A stretch of 64,000 nt of DNA from Sphagnum compactum (GCA_965153455.1 OZ234495.1:4650001-4714000), one strand, 5' to 3'; shown: positions 36,915-47,111, counted from the stretch's first letter. Numbers and translations: made by a program. The notes: generated by a model not told the origin, from the letters alone.

Positions 36915-37205
36915 GGTAGATAAATAGATAAGTAGGAAGGGGGGTTGGCTATTAGTTGGTAGGTAGGGTCAAGATGTAGGTTAGTAAGGTAGCTAGGTCA
37001 ATAAGATAGTTAAATCACTATGGTAATCAGGTAGGAAGGTAGTATGGAGGTCAGAGTTGAAAAAAAATTGGCCCCAAAAGAAATTCATAAAATAAAACCC
37101 AAAAAAGTTGGTTAATTGAGGCTAGATGAAAAAATGTAGCCCATCCCATGGACAAAATGGCCAATTGGTGCATTGGTGGGTGCTAGTTCATTCTGGCTAT
37201 AGGCT
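36915..37205 (-). repeat. Copy (e) of the dispersed repeat with attached TAGG array
   Basis: TAGG/GTAGGTAGG array at 36920-37050, spacer of about 90 bp with GGCCCCAAAAGAAATTC, then the core GGCCAATTGGTGCATTGG and TGGGTGCTAGTTCATTCTGG. In reverse orientation this repeats the layout of copy (c). Confidence 0.65.
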
Positions 37206-37690
37206 ATGTGCTCACAATCCATGCCCATGACATTAGTTTAAGCTAGAATAGGTGATGAATACAAGTGGAAATAAAAATTCTATTAAGACAATTAAGAATT
37301 GTAGCATGCACCTGTGGATCAACAAATGGGTATAGGACTGAAATTATGTATGTTTATTACATAGTTATGGAAATCTATGTTCTTGTTTACACAAATATCC
37401 TTTCACCTTTTTATTTTGTATGTGTAATATTATGTCACATCATTTTCTTGCCATGAATTTCACATAATCACAAACTATGCAAAAAATCTTTGAAAATTAA
37501 AATTTCAATTCTTTTCACAATTTTATTTCATAAAAAATTGCATTCATATAACAATTTGTTCTCATCAAATGAAGGTGTTTTCAAATGTCATAAACACTCA
37601 TTTATATAATAACAAAAATGAAATTAAATAAAAAATTTCCCAATGTCTACATATCACATAATTTCCAATGTGATTCAACATGCATGTTAA
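37206..37690. other. AT-rich intergenic DNA, no gene supported
   Basis: No recognisable element. Confidence 0.4.
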
Positions 37691-38100
37691 TGTGACAAAG
37701 ACTTTTTACATGAATTATCATGTGTGAGTCAATGGACATTAATATGTTAAAAATAATTTTTTACATGAATTATTATGTGTGAGTCAATGCACATTAATAT
37801 GATAAAACTTTTTACAAGAATTATTATGTGTGAGTCAATGCACATTAATATGATAAAACTTTTTACAAAAATTATTATGTGTGAATCAATGCACATTAAT
37901 ATGATAAAACTTTTTACAGGAATTATTATGTTTGAGTCAATGCACATTAATATGATAAAAACAATTTATATGAATTATTACGTGTGAATCAATGCACATT
38001 AATATGACAAATTTTTTAAAAATCAATTATCATGTGTGAATTCATGCACAGTAATGTCATAAAAACTTTCTACATTAGCGAATCAATGCACATTAATTAA
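37690..38100. repeat. 51-bp satellite, about eight units
   Basis: ATTATTATG recurs at 37769, 37820, 37871 and 37922 with an exact 51-bp period; units read GAATTATTATGTGTGAGTCA, ATGCACATTAATATGATAAA, ACTTTTTACA. Outer units vary by 1-3 bp and are more diverged. As 51 is 17 codons, frames on both strands stay open (MCESMHINMIKLFT repeats) without coding meaning. Confidence 0.9.
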
Positions 38101-38755
38101 AGTTATGATCAAACCATAATTAAAATCCAAACACTAATTAAATTATAAACTTAACCTTTAGATAATTGCATAAATAATAATTTAATTAAGTCAAATTACA
38201 TGCTTAATAGACTTTTTTTCTTTCTTTTGGGGAGAATGGGGATCTGAATTTTTTGGTTCCTAGAATGTTCTTATCAAGTTTTCACCATGTTTTTAACATG
38301 TTCTCAACAAATTTTTAACTTATTCCTCAAGTTCCCAATAACACTTTACTTTGTCCCATATGCTTCGCCCAATGTTGTCCTCTTGGAACCTATATAGCTG
38401 AATCAATATTGGGACATGCATGCTTGTACATTTGGAGCGAGTACTTCTATCACGGGTAGTGTCCAAAGTTGATTTTTTTTTGTATTGGGCCAATCAAAGA
38501 GGCTCATTGCCAAAAGAATTCTGAACTTGAAAGGCAACCCCAACTACTTGGTCGCTACTCGTCAGGGCAGACCAATTTGGTGTTGGATTTTCAGTCCAAA
38601 CAAAAGGAGAGGCTAAGTAAAGGCTTCAAATTCTTTGATCATGTTTTTACGGTTGGATTCTTATTAGCTTAATACCAACTTGGGCGCCATAAAATAAATG
38701 TTGAACTTTTCAAATTTGGTCTTTGTATTTGAAAGCCTATCCCAGGGCATATTTT
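38101..38755. other. Intergenic DNA, no gene supported
   Basis: The 67-residue frame at 38469 has no known domain. Nothing else seen. Confidence 0.4.
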
Positions 38756-38756
38756 G

Positions 38757-38816
38757 AGGGACCTTACAAAAGTAGAAGATAGATTTTCTGGGATCTCTCA
38801 CTTTTGTAAGGTCCCT
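38757..38816. repeat. Perfect 17-bp inverted repeat
   Basis: AGGGACCTTACAAAAGT (38757-38773) pairs exactly with ACTTTTGTAAGGTCCCT (38800-38816) across a 26-base loop. It could fold as RNA or DNA; no larger symmetry is evident around it. Confidence 0.85.
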
Positions 38817-38999
38817 TGAAGAATTCCTAATGTATGGTGATGAACAGCATTTGGGCTCTTCCTGGACTCTGGGGGCCCAGTTCAAATTTGGATGGCCCTC
38901 AAATCCAAGAAGAGTCTCAAAGTTGTTCCTTTGAGGATCCCCAACAGTAAAATGGCTTGCACATCAAATTTTGGATAAGGTGAGCGTAATGTTGGCAGG

Positions 39000-39283
39000 G
39001 TTTTTTTTAAGGATTTTGTGATGTAGCAAAGATGGCAACTATACAGAAATTATTTTAGCCAATTCTGGCTACATGCCAGATATGAAAGTAGAAAAAAAAC
39101 CAGGATCTTTCTATATTCTTGGCTACCTACTGGAACTTATTGTAGAAATCTGGTGTGTTTCAAAATTTGGCAAATTTGGACCATTTTTCATGAGAAAAAT
39201 GGTTTCTATTGATTGAAATCTACATTTTTCAGGTCAAATTTTTGCGAAATCACCAATAAAAAAAACACTGAATATTGGTGTGA
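39000..39283 (+). repeat. Dispersed repeat of about 285 bp, left copy (inverted partner at 41.66 kb)
   Basis: Collinear words GGATTTTGTGATGTAGC, ATTATTTTAGCCAATTC, TTCTTGGCTACCTACTGG, TTGAAATCTACATTTTTCAG, AAAAAAAACACTG all reappear reverse-complemented at 41664-41965. Both ends of the similarity are sharp. Confidence 0.7.
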
Positions 39284-39447
39284 AAATGAGTTTGTTCCTA
39301 GGCTAAGTTCCTTAGCATAACTTAGCTAACTGACTTACCTAATATTTAAACCTAAACCTACCTAAACACTTAGCCTACTTAACTTATTTAGTCCACCTAG
39401 CTTACACAGCCTAGCTACCTAATATAGCTTAGTTATCTAGAGCCCAA
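39284..39447. repeat. Degenerate ACCT array, left part
   Basis: Words such as CTTACCTAA, CCTAAACCTACCTAAAC and CTTAGCCTACTTAAC. The array is split by the hAT-type MITE at 39456-39966 and continues at 39967. Confidence 0.65.
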
Positions 39448-39455
39448 GTACCTAT

Positions 39456-39966
39456 CAGTGTTAGGCGAGTATCAACAATATCTTTGAGTGTTACTCAAAA
39501 TATCATTCAAGTATCCTTATCTGAACTTCTCAGGGTATCATTTTGAGTGATACTCTGACTGAAAACCTGATTTCATGAAGTTCATTGAGTTCATGAACCG
39601 GAAATCAGGTTTTCAGTTCATGATTTCCGGTTCATGAATGTCATTGAGTGCGACATTTTGAGTGATACTCTGACTGAAAGAAATGAATTCAATATTTTAA
39701 AATAATTTTGATTATGATTTTTTTATTTGAAAAAAAGGTAATAATTGTGTTGTGAAAATTGTCATATGATAATCAACTATGATTTTCAAATTTATGAGAA
39801 CCAGCATTATTGTGAGAATTGGTTCAATTCTGTAACCAATAAATTGATACATTGCCCTGGTGTATAATGTTCATTAAAAAAGGAAAAAAATAGAATTTCT
39901 TATAAGTTATTTTGTGAAAATCGGAGTTAACAAGTATTAGAAAATTCTAATACTCACCTAGCATTG
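39456..39966. mobile_element. hAT-type MITE, 511 bp, with 8-bp target duplication
   Basis: The left end starts CAGTGTTAGGCGAGTATCAA; the reverse complement of the right end starts CAATGCTAGGTGAGTATTAG. They match except at transition sites. The element is flanked by GTACCTAT (39448-39455) and GTACCTAC (39967-39974), an 8-bp duplication with one difference inside an ACCT array. CAGTG-type ends with 8-bp target duplications are diagnostic of hAT elements. There is no internal ORF. Confidence 0.75.
39539..39679. repeat. Nested palindromes between 26-bp direct repeats, inside the MITE
   Basis: A 26-bp direct repeat (starting CATTTTGAGTGATACTC) lies at 39539 and 39654. Between and overlapping it are two perfect 16-bp inverted pairs: CTGAAAACCTGATTTC (39559) with GAAATCAGGTTTTCAG (39601), and CATGAACCGGAAATCA (39592) with TGATTTCCGGTTCATG (39621). 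The two pairs share bases 39601-39607, so only one hairpin can form at a time. Confidence 0.85.
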
Positions 39967-40340
39967 GTACCTACCTAGTGTAACCTACCTAGTTTAACTA
40001 CCCTTTTATTCGAAGTACCTGTCTAGCTATGTACCTACCTACTTAGTGTAATTAGTTTCATGGCTTAGTGTACCTAAATTACCTACTTACCGAATTATTT
40101 AGCCTAGTTACTTAGGTCCTAGCAATTTAACTAGTTTATATAACCTAGGCTAGGTAACCTACCTTGTTACTTAGCCAAACTACCTAGCTTAATACATACA
40201 TTGCACCTAGCTTGCCTAATTTAGTCATTCATTTAACCTATGTACTTAACCTAACTACCTACATTGCCTAATAACCTTTCTAACCTACCTACCTACGTAA
40301 TACTGAGCCCAAATCTACCTATGGGCTACCTACAACCTAC
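39967..40340. repeat. Degenerate ACCT array, right part
   Basis: CTACCTAGTG, ACCTACCTACTTAG and CTACCTACCTACG words, continuous in type with 39284-39447. Confidence 0.7.
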
Positions 40341-41663
40341 CCATTTATAACTTACCAACATATTTACTTATGAATTATCAATTCTCTTCACGTTTTCATT
40401 CATCTATTCATCTAAATGTAAAAATTAATCACACAATCAATAGTAGCATTTACAACTAAACACTATTATGTAAGCTCACTAATACATACAATAATTAAAA
40501 AAAAATTGTTTTCAATTTGTCATTGGGTTTGATCAATTATGATTGATATGAGCTCACTTTTCATTCATCTTTCCATCCAAAATGTACAACAATTATAATA
40601 AATAATTACATTTACAACTACAAATTGGCACATGCCAAATTTAGTTACATTTGTGATTGAAAGTGCTTGTGACTTGGGGACGAGTGGGACTGCAACAATC
40701 GGAGTTGCAAAATTAATTGTTTTCAACACTAGTCATATCACTAGTCACAAACATAAGGTCGGAAAGGACAAGACTTTTTTATAATGATCAAACTTTTTAT
40801 GATTTGGTTTTGATTAATTGAAACCAAAATTGATGGTTCTAACTTGTCAAATAAAAAAATTAGCCAACAATGATCACTTCCTTTCCCTGCAAGAATATTA
40901 TAGGTCATAAGTCAACTCTATTGGAAAGGTAGAAATATCATTTTTTGATGTGAACTCCATTGTGTGGTGATATGAGGAAGGACTAATTAAGGGATGATCC
41001 CCCTAAAAATTGTGCAATTTAGCTTGGTAGATGTGTAGACATGGTTTTTGGGTATGAATATATTTTATAAAGATGGGCAATTATGTAGAAAAGGATTGCA
41101 AAATAATTTTTGTCTCACACATGATGTCAAATAATCAAATTTCTATAACTGTTGATACCCACCAATTACCACTTTGATTGTTTATATAATACCCCTCATT
41201 TTCAATTTTCTTGATTGCGTTTGCATAACCCCAACCCCTATGCGTAAGGCTTGGTTTTGAAATACTTGACCTAATACCCAATTTATTCTATTGTCAAGGT
41301 AGGTTTTTGCGGGTACAACTTATCCCCCTAAAGAATATCTTAATTTCATGTGCACTTCTCATAATTGTCAACCCACACCGATCAAATTCAACCAAGGGGG
41401 AGTTGAAAATGGAGTTGAAATTAGAGAACTATAGCCAAATGAAGGGAGGATGTTAAATCAAGAATGGGTCCACATTGTAGACAATACAAGATGCATTAGA
41501 TGTCAAAAACTTGTTGGGGTTTGAAGCATGAAAAGGTAGGAGTTGAGCTTTGCTTTTCATGAAAGCAATGCCTAGCCTAGAAAGGTCTGGTTGGGCTTTT
41601 ACATAATAGATACTAGATAGGGAAGGTCTTTGTTTGGTTTTTTAACCAATTGCAACTTGATAG
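40341..41663. other. Intergenic DNA, no gene supported
   Basis: No frame over 60 residues; no repeat structure resolved. Confidence 0.45.
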
Positions 41664-41965
41664 GTACAGTGTTTTTTTTACTGGCGAACTTTTGCCAAAT
41701 TTTGACCTGAAAAATATGATTTCAATCTATATAAAGGATTTTTCATGGGAAATATGGCCTAAATTCAAAATATTTCAAATTAAAAAATTCCAAATTGCCA
41801 GTGTCTTATGTTAACTTCTAGAAGGTAGCCAAGAATATAAAAAGATTCTGTTTTCTTTCTACCTTCACATCTAACAAAATCTTTGATACCAAAATTTGGC
41901 TAAATTATTTTCTGGATGATCACCATTTTGGCTACATCACAAAATCCTCAAAAGATTCCCTTGTT
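41664..41965 (-). repeat. Dispersed repeat of about 285 bp, right copy (inverted)
   Basis: Reverse complement of 39000-39283 at an estimated 70-80% identity by eye. It starts CAGTGTTTTTTTACTGG and ends GGCTACATCACAAAATCC. The pair could be independent insertions or long inverted ends of a 2.9-kb unit. Confidence 0.65.
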
Positions 41966-42339
41966 GGGTATGTGCGAAGTAAACTTGTTCAACAAGCATG
42001 GTCCAAGCATGTGTATTCGGAGATGATGTATATGTTTATCATCATTGGACCCACATCAAAATTGAGGGAATAAAATGTACATCTGGGGCAATGCAGTGGA
42101 TACAAGACTTTTATCACGACTGTCCAATGCGAGGGAAAGGCACATGTGACAACACAAACATGTTCATTGTCATCGGTAAGTCAAGCAAGTGACAAATAAA
42201 AGATAGGTGCCTGTGAATAATTCACACAACATTTCACAAATGACATCATGCACGTATTGATGACACTTCCTATGCTCTTCTTGGAGAATCATACACAATA
42301 GATGAACAAAAATAATTGCACCGCTGTCACCACGGTCCT

Positions 42340-42576
42340 GCCCATTGGTTCGAGAAATTTTGGATAATTATACATGTGAAAAAGAAATAAAGGTGCGGTG
42401 CTAAACTAGAGAAATTTCACATAATTCAGTGAAACACAACTTCAGAAGGTGGCACCCTCAACAAGAGAAATCTCACAGGATTAACTAAAGAAAAATTGAA
42501 GGCTTAGGTTGGAAAAGATTGAATGTGCCTGTGTCCTCAACTAGAGAATTCGACACAATTAGGTGAAACACAAATT
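42340..42576 (+). repeat. Repeat units flanking the retrotransposon, left side
   Basis: Four diverged units of 55-80 bp built on AACTAGAGAAATTTCACA, AATTAGGTGAAACACAA, AATTGAAGGCTTAGGTTGG and TGTGTCCTC. The same units, in the same orientation, lie at 51500-51720 beyond the other end of the retrotransposon. They may be diverged LTR/U3 sequence or a target-site repeat split by the insertion. Confidence 0.55.
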
Positions 42577-42750
42577 GTCGCGACGTGTAGTGTCGTGACG
42601 TACAGTGTCGTAAGGATGTAAATACGGAGTAAATCTTATTAAACAAAAAGATTAAAGTCAGTCAAATGTATAAACCAATCAACTAAAAAGAGATGCATGC
42701 ACACATATATATACAATGCACAAGTGAGGCTGAGATGAAATTCTCATGTA
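42577..42750 (-). repeat. Candidate 3' LTR
   Basis: Begins directly after the polypurine tract. On the minus strand it contains a TATA-like GTATATATATG (about 42700-42710), an AATAAG word near 42635 suited to polyadenylation, and ends GTCGCGACA at 42577, giving a CA end. Near that end GTGTCGTGACGTACAGTGTCG-type words repeat. The assignment rests on position; the partner LTR was not found. Confidence 0.35.
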
Positions 42751-42760
42751 TCCCCCCCCA
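42751..42760 (-). promoter_or_regulatory. Polypurine tract
   Basis: TGGGGGGGGA on the coding strand, about 40 bases past the end of the polyprotein frame. This is the expected place and composition for the plus-strand primer of reverse transcription. Confidence 0.65.
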
Positions 42761-42800
42761 GACCTGAGCCGGGAAAAACATGGCATGGTCTGAGTAGGAA

Positions 42801-42974
42801 TCAAGGTGCTGTAGGAGAACATGATGAACAGTACCAATTGCCAACGGGAACTTGAGTGAGCTCCGGCTTGAGGCAGAAGAGATGGTATCCACCATTACAG
42901 TTGTCGCAAAGCAGCATCTGATCAGCATCGTCCGTCCTCTGACATACCTGACATGGATAATCAAGTGGAGGAAT
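42801..42974 (-). CDS. PHD finger at the C-terminus of the retrotransposon polyprotein
   Basis: Directly after the TAG at 42975-42977 the integrase frame continues as IPPLDYPCQVC and then a complete PHD finger, ending at TGA 42801. Zinc ligands fit C4HC3: C-x2-C-x11-C-x2-C-x4-H-x2-C-x14-C-x2-C, with MLLCDNCNGGYH, the LKPELTQVP turn and GNWYCSSC. PHD fingers read histone tails, often the state of H3K4. Placed behind integrase it occupies the position of the chromodomain in chromoviruses and could steer integration. The stop would be a CAG codon before one C-to-T change. The segment has no ATG of its own. Confidence 0.88.
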   Translation of the reverse strand: MPPLDYPCQVCQRTDDADQMLLCDNCNGGYHLFCLKPELTQVPVGNWYCSSCSPTAP

Positions 42975-42977
42975 CTA

Positions 42978-44114
42978 AGTCGACGTGATGATGGTAGGGT
43001 CCAAGTTTGGCAGGTGGCAAGGCGCACAATTTTTGGAATGATCCCGAATTGTGCATCCGTCAGCTCCTTGTAGCTCCAACACACCTGAAGGCCTGATCGC
43101 CTTAATCCTCAAGATAGTGCGACCGGAAGAAGTGTTTAAAGTATCATTGGGTTGTCGCTGAAGATACACAAAATCACCAACATCAAATTGTCTCACCTTA
43201 GGTTTGTAACTACCACCTCGTGTGTGTGCATATCGTAAGGTGTCTCGATGTTGTGCAATGGACAGGTTTTCCATGGCCATGGGCATAACCCTCCTGAATA
43301 GAGCAGCCCTTTCTGCAATGACCCTAGCCCAAGTGACTGGGGAATCCAAGTCCACAACCTGGTGCATTTGAGCAGTAATGGAAGAAGGTGGAATGGGGTG
43401 TCTCCCAAAAAGTAAAAAGTAAGGAGAGAAATGAGATAAAGAGGCGTGTTTGGACATCCTATAACCCATGGTGATGTAAGGGAAGGCCAGGTCCCAATCC
43501 TCTTTGTTCTTAGTGAGGCAAATCTTCCGAAGTCCTTTCTTGCACATTTGAACCATCCTTTCTGCAAGGCCATCAGCTTGGGGATGATCTCTTGAAGTTC
43601 GACGATGGTCAATGAGAGCATGGTCAAGTAGGTCTTGGAATTCTCCCCTGAATTCTGATCCTTGATCAGTAAGGCACTCAGCACAAGCCCCAAACCTACT
43701 TAGAACCTGTTGTAAGAAAGCCTGGCTAGTGCTGTGTGATGACTTGTCTGGTAGCGCAACAAGTTCGACCCACTTTGAAAAATGCTCAATCATAATCATG
43801 AAGTAGACATTACCCCTAGAGGTCTGTGGTAATTCTCCAGCTAAATCACATGACCAGCGATAGAACATGCCCTGAATAGGTAGTGGAGAAAGGGTGAGCT
43901 GTCGAGAGGAGAAGGAAGCTCTCACTCTATCACATTGTTCACACCTAGCGATGACGTCCCGGACTTGAACATACATACCTCTCCAATGGTAATGAGGAGC
44001 GAGAAGGCTATAAGTACGCTTAACTCCAAAGTGTCCAAGCTTCGAGTGTACCTTCTGAATAAGACCAAGCTGTTCATGTGGTGGTGGAACCACTCTGTTG
44101 CCTTGTGGTAAGCA
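42978..44114 (-). CDS. Retrotransposon integrase
   Basis: The frame runs from just after the TGA at 44115-44117 to the TAG at 42975-42977. Numbered from the Met at 44093, the zinc-binding domain is H16-x4-H21-x29-C51-x2-C54. The catalytic triad is D83 (SCDLAGELP), D143 (LTDQGSEF) and E179 (GLAERMVQ), with exactly 35 residues between the last two (DD35E). A C-terminal DNA-binding region with VGDFVYLQR follows, then the PHD. The protein inserts the cDNA into the genome. All catalytic residues are intact. The separating TGA fits a CpG mutation of an Arg codon; residues on both sides (DNHLV and CLPQGNRVVPPP) are typical of the RNase H/integrase linker. Confidence 0.93.
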
Positions 44115-46090
44115 TCAGACGAGGTGATTGTCCTTCCATGAGTAGCGTTTGGATCGTTGTTGTATGCGATCCCGCTGACTTGATGTAATTTGGGGAGGGT
44201 ATTCCCCATGCTGAAGAAACCTCAGAGTGTCCAAGTCCTCCCATATGTCCAAAATGGGATGCTCAACCAGGTTACATTGCAGTAGTGCAAGATAACTAGA
44301 TGCATAAGATACATGTACAGCCGGAATCTGGTCGAAGTCTTGCCTGGCTTCTGAGAAATCTTCAAAGGTAGTGAGGGGTCTCCGCGACATGGTATCCGCG
44401 TTCTGATGTGTAATACCAGGTCGGTGAATAACCTTGAACTCATACTCCTGAAGTATAAGCGCCCAACGAGCTAACTTACCAGTAAGCTTGTCATTGGTCA
44501 TCAACCACTTGATAGGCTGGTGGTCGGTATACAAAGTGAACTCAGTGCCATAAAGATAGGGCCTGAAATGTATGACGGCCCATACAACAACAAGACACTC
44601 CCCCTCGTATGAAGAGTAGTTGCTCTTAGCCTTGTTGTTGCTTCGGGATGCATAGGCGATAACATATTCCTTGCCATCCTCATCAAGTTGGCCAAGAATA
44701 ACACCAATACCAAGAGCACTCCAGTCAGTGTGTAGAATGAAAACCTTGCTGAAATCAGGTCTTCTCAGAATGGGAAACTCTGAAAGCTTTTCCTTGAGTG
44801 TGTTGAAAGCTTCCTGAGCCTCTTCACTCCATGTCCAAGCAACATCCTTCTTTAACAATGCATAGAAAGGATGAGCAATAGTACTGAAGTCTTGGACATA
44901 AATCCTGTAGTAATTACATAGTCCGATGAAGCTCCTCAAAGTGTGAACATCAGTAGGATCGGGCATCTCCAAAATGGCTACTACTTTGGCCCAATGAGCC
45001 ATAATACCATTTGGCAAAATTCTATGTCCAAGGTAGACTACTGAGGTGACAGCAAACTCACACTTTTTAGGATGGATCTTCATATTGACTTCATGGAGCC
45101 TCTTGAATAACTCCTCAAGATGAGCTAAGTGCTGCAGGAATCCCTTACTATGCACTAGGACATCATCTATGTAGCATTTCAGGAAATTTGCCCCTTCGAG
45201 AACCTGGTCCATGACTCGCTGAAAGAAGACAGGTGCATTCTTCAATCCAAAAGGCATCACAAGCCATTCCCATAACTTGTTGCTTCCATGGAATGCCGTT
45301 TTCTTGCGATCCTTTGCAACGAGCACAATTTGGTTGAAGCCTTGCCTCAGATCCACAATTGTGAAGATGTTTGAGTCTCCAATGCTATCAAACAGTTCTT
45401 CAGGGATGGGCATGGAGTACCTGTCCTGAGGTGTAACCGGGTTCAAAGGCCTATAAGCCCCGCACATCCTTTTCTCAGTCCATAATCCAGTTGAATCCTT
45501 CTTTGCTGGCATTACTATAGCGGCTGCGAAATCAGAACTTGATGGCTGAATGAGACCGGCCTCATGGAGCTCTTTGCATCTTTCATCTACTAATTCCCAT
45601 TCATGTTTGTTCAACCTATGCCTCCTTCGATAGACGGGTGTCTCATCTGTAAGGTCTATAGAGAACTGCATGGTCTTACACCTACCTAAGTCTTTCATTG
45701 AGAATGCGAACACATTCTCATACTTAATTAGCAAGTCTGTGACCTGGTCTCTCTCCTTCTTGGTGAGCTGGTTCCCCATAACAAAAGGGTAGTTGGAAAC
45801 ACATGGAATGGAGTTGGAAAGTGTGTTTGAAGAACCTGGTGTATTGGGTTTTCCATTATCCAACTCCGTAGATTCGTAGAAGGTTGTAATTGTTTCTCCA
45901 GAAGCTGATGTACCTCCAGGTGTATTGGACATAACTTGAGTCAAATTACATGGTACCTCCTCCCCCCCAACACTGAGAGTGAAATGTAGAGTGTTGAAGA
46001 TAGGCAAGTGTACTTGGTCGAGGTGCCATGTGGTTGCATTGTCAGAGCTGCAAGCTGATTGAGTCAGTGTTGGTGTTGTGTACATTTGAA
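44115..46090 (-). CDS. Reverse transcriptase and RNase H
   Basis: Downstream of the methyltransferase in the same frame. A linker of about 100 residues leads to the RT: KKERDQVTDLLIKYENVFAF, RMCGAYRPLNPVT, the first catalytic Asp in FTIVDLRQGFNQI, WLVMPFGLKNAP, the catalytic YIDDVLVHS at 45162-45173, and FIGLCNYYRIYV of the connection. RNase H follows with FILHTDWSALGIG, NYSSYEGECLVVVWAV and FTLYTDHQPIKWL, carrying the Asp-Glu-Asp acidic residues. It copies element RNA into DNA and removes the template. No catalytic residue is missing. The frame ends at the TGA 44115-44117. Confidence 0.95.
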
Positions 46091-47111
46091 AGAGTACATA
46101 GGTTACCAACAACCATGTAAGGGAGTTCAGGTCCATGTTTCTCCCCAGTAGAGCATTACGCTCCAATCTAGTCACCTTGGTGTGACTAGTAGTGCCAGTT
46201 TGGAACCCCATAGCCCTTTCTCTTTCTTCTGGGCTTGGTTCATCCCAAGTGGCTGAAGCATGACGATACACCAAGCCTGGTCCATCTCCCTGAAAGGCGT
46301 GTGCTCCAGGGAAGGAGACAAAGGTGGGCCAAGCACCTCTTGGTTTTCCTATTGTATTCGCAGGAAACCAAGGAGGTTTCTTTTGCCTTGTAACTGGTTG
46401 GCAAGAACTTTGATCATCCAATATGTGAGAAACCTGCAGGTTCGGGTTTCTGATAGTGTATTTCAGAGCTAGCTGCATAACTGAGAGTGGTGCCAAGTTG
46501 GTCCACCAATTGCGCAGCCGGTGCGCATAGGAACCGCATTGTGCCGCATCAAGTAAGAGCGGCTCTCCAAGGTAATGCTTGACCAGTGTGTAGTGCTCCT
46601 GGACTTTCTCCCTCTGATCAAGCTGAGAAGGAGTGTTCTCAATTACATAACCAAGTGTAGGAGAAATGGATTGAGCCCAGGTGATCAATCGTACCATGTC
46701 CGTGAAAAGACCAGATCTTGTGTCACTCAAGCCTTCTCCAAATCCAGCCGCTGAAAATCCTTGACACTCCCAACCTGAAATGATGAGGTCGACAGGGCCA
46801 AGTAATTCCATATGCTTCTTCTGAATTAGTTGTATGTCAGAGGGCAAAAATGTGAAACTAGCCTTCCATGCGGTGGTTGCAAATTGTTGCGGAAATCTTG
46901 TTGTGAACTCTCTCATTCTTGATGCCGCCACTTGCCTTGCAATAGGATCAATGTCTACGTAGAAATACCTCCGAACCACCATCCCTGACTGTAGTAGGGC
47001 TTCGAGACCTGTACCAATACCACCAAAGAGCTCTAGTAATGTAATCCCTTCCTTAGGTGGTGTCCAGGTGATTAGTTGACGAAGTAATGGCTTAATCGGT
47101 TCGCCATGGCT
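46091..47111 (-). CDS. C5-cytosine DNA methyltransferase domain within the retrotransposon
   Basis: The frame opens after a TAG at 47112-47114; the first ATG is at 46982, but motif I lies before it, so the domain must be reached by frameshift from the protease frame. Motif I: LLELFGGIGTGLEALL (47007-47036). Motif II region: YFYVDIDPIARQ. Motif IV: LIISGWECQGFSAAG with catalytic Cys at codon 46764-46766; Glu replaces the usual Pro before it. Motif VI: VIENTPSQ. Motif VIII: YAHRLRNWWTNL. After an 85-residue target-recognition stretch, motif IX EPSPEERERAMGF and motif X ERNALLGRNMDLNSLTWLL. All parts of a working enzyme are present. In the element it would methylate cytosines of its own cDNA or of host DNA; specificity cannot be read from sequence. 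Confidence 0.92.

Noticed and set aside
37690-38100. Regular 51-bp repeats considered as a CRISPR array
   Set aside because: There are no unique spacers between conserved repeats; the whole unit repeats, and the genome is eukaryotic.
42683-43084. 133-residue minus-strand frame overlapping the end of integrase
   Set aside because: It is an out-of-frame shadow. The integrase frame itself continues through the same DNA as a PHD finger.
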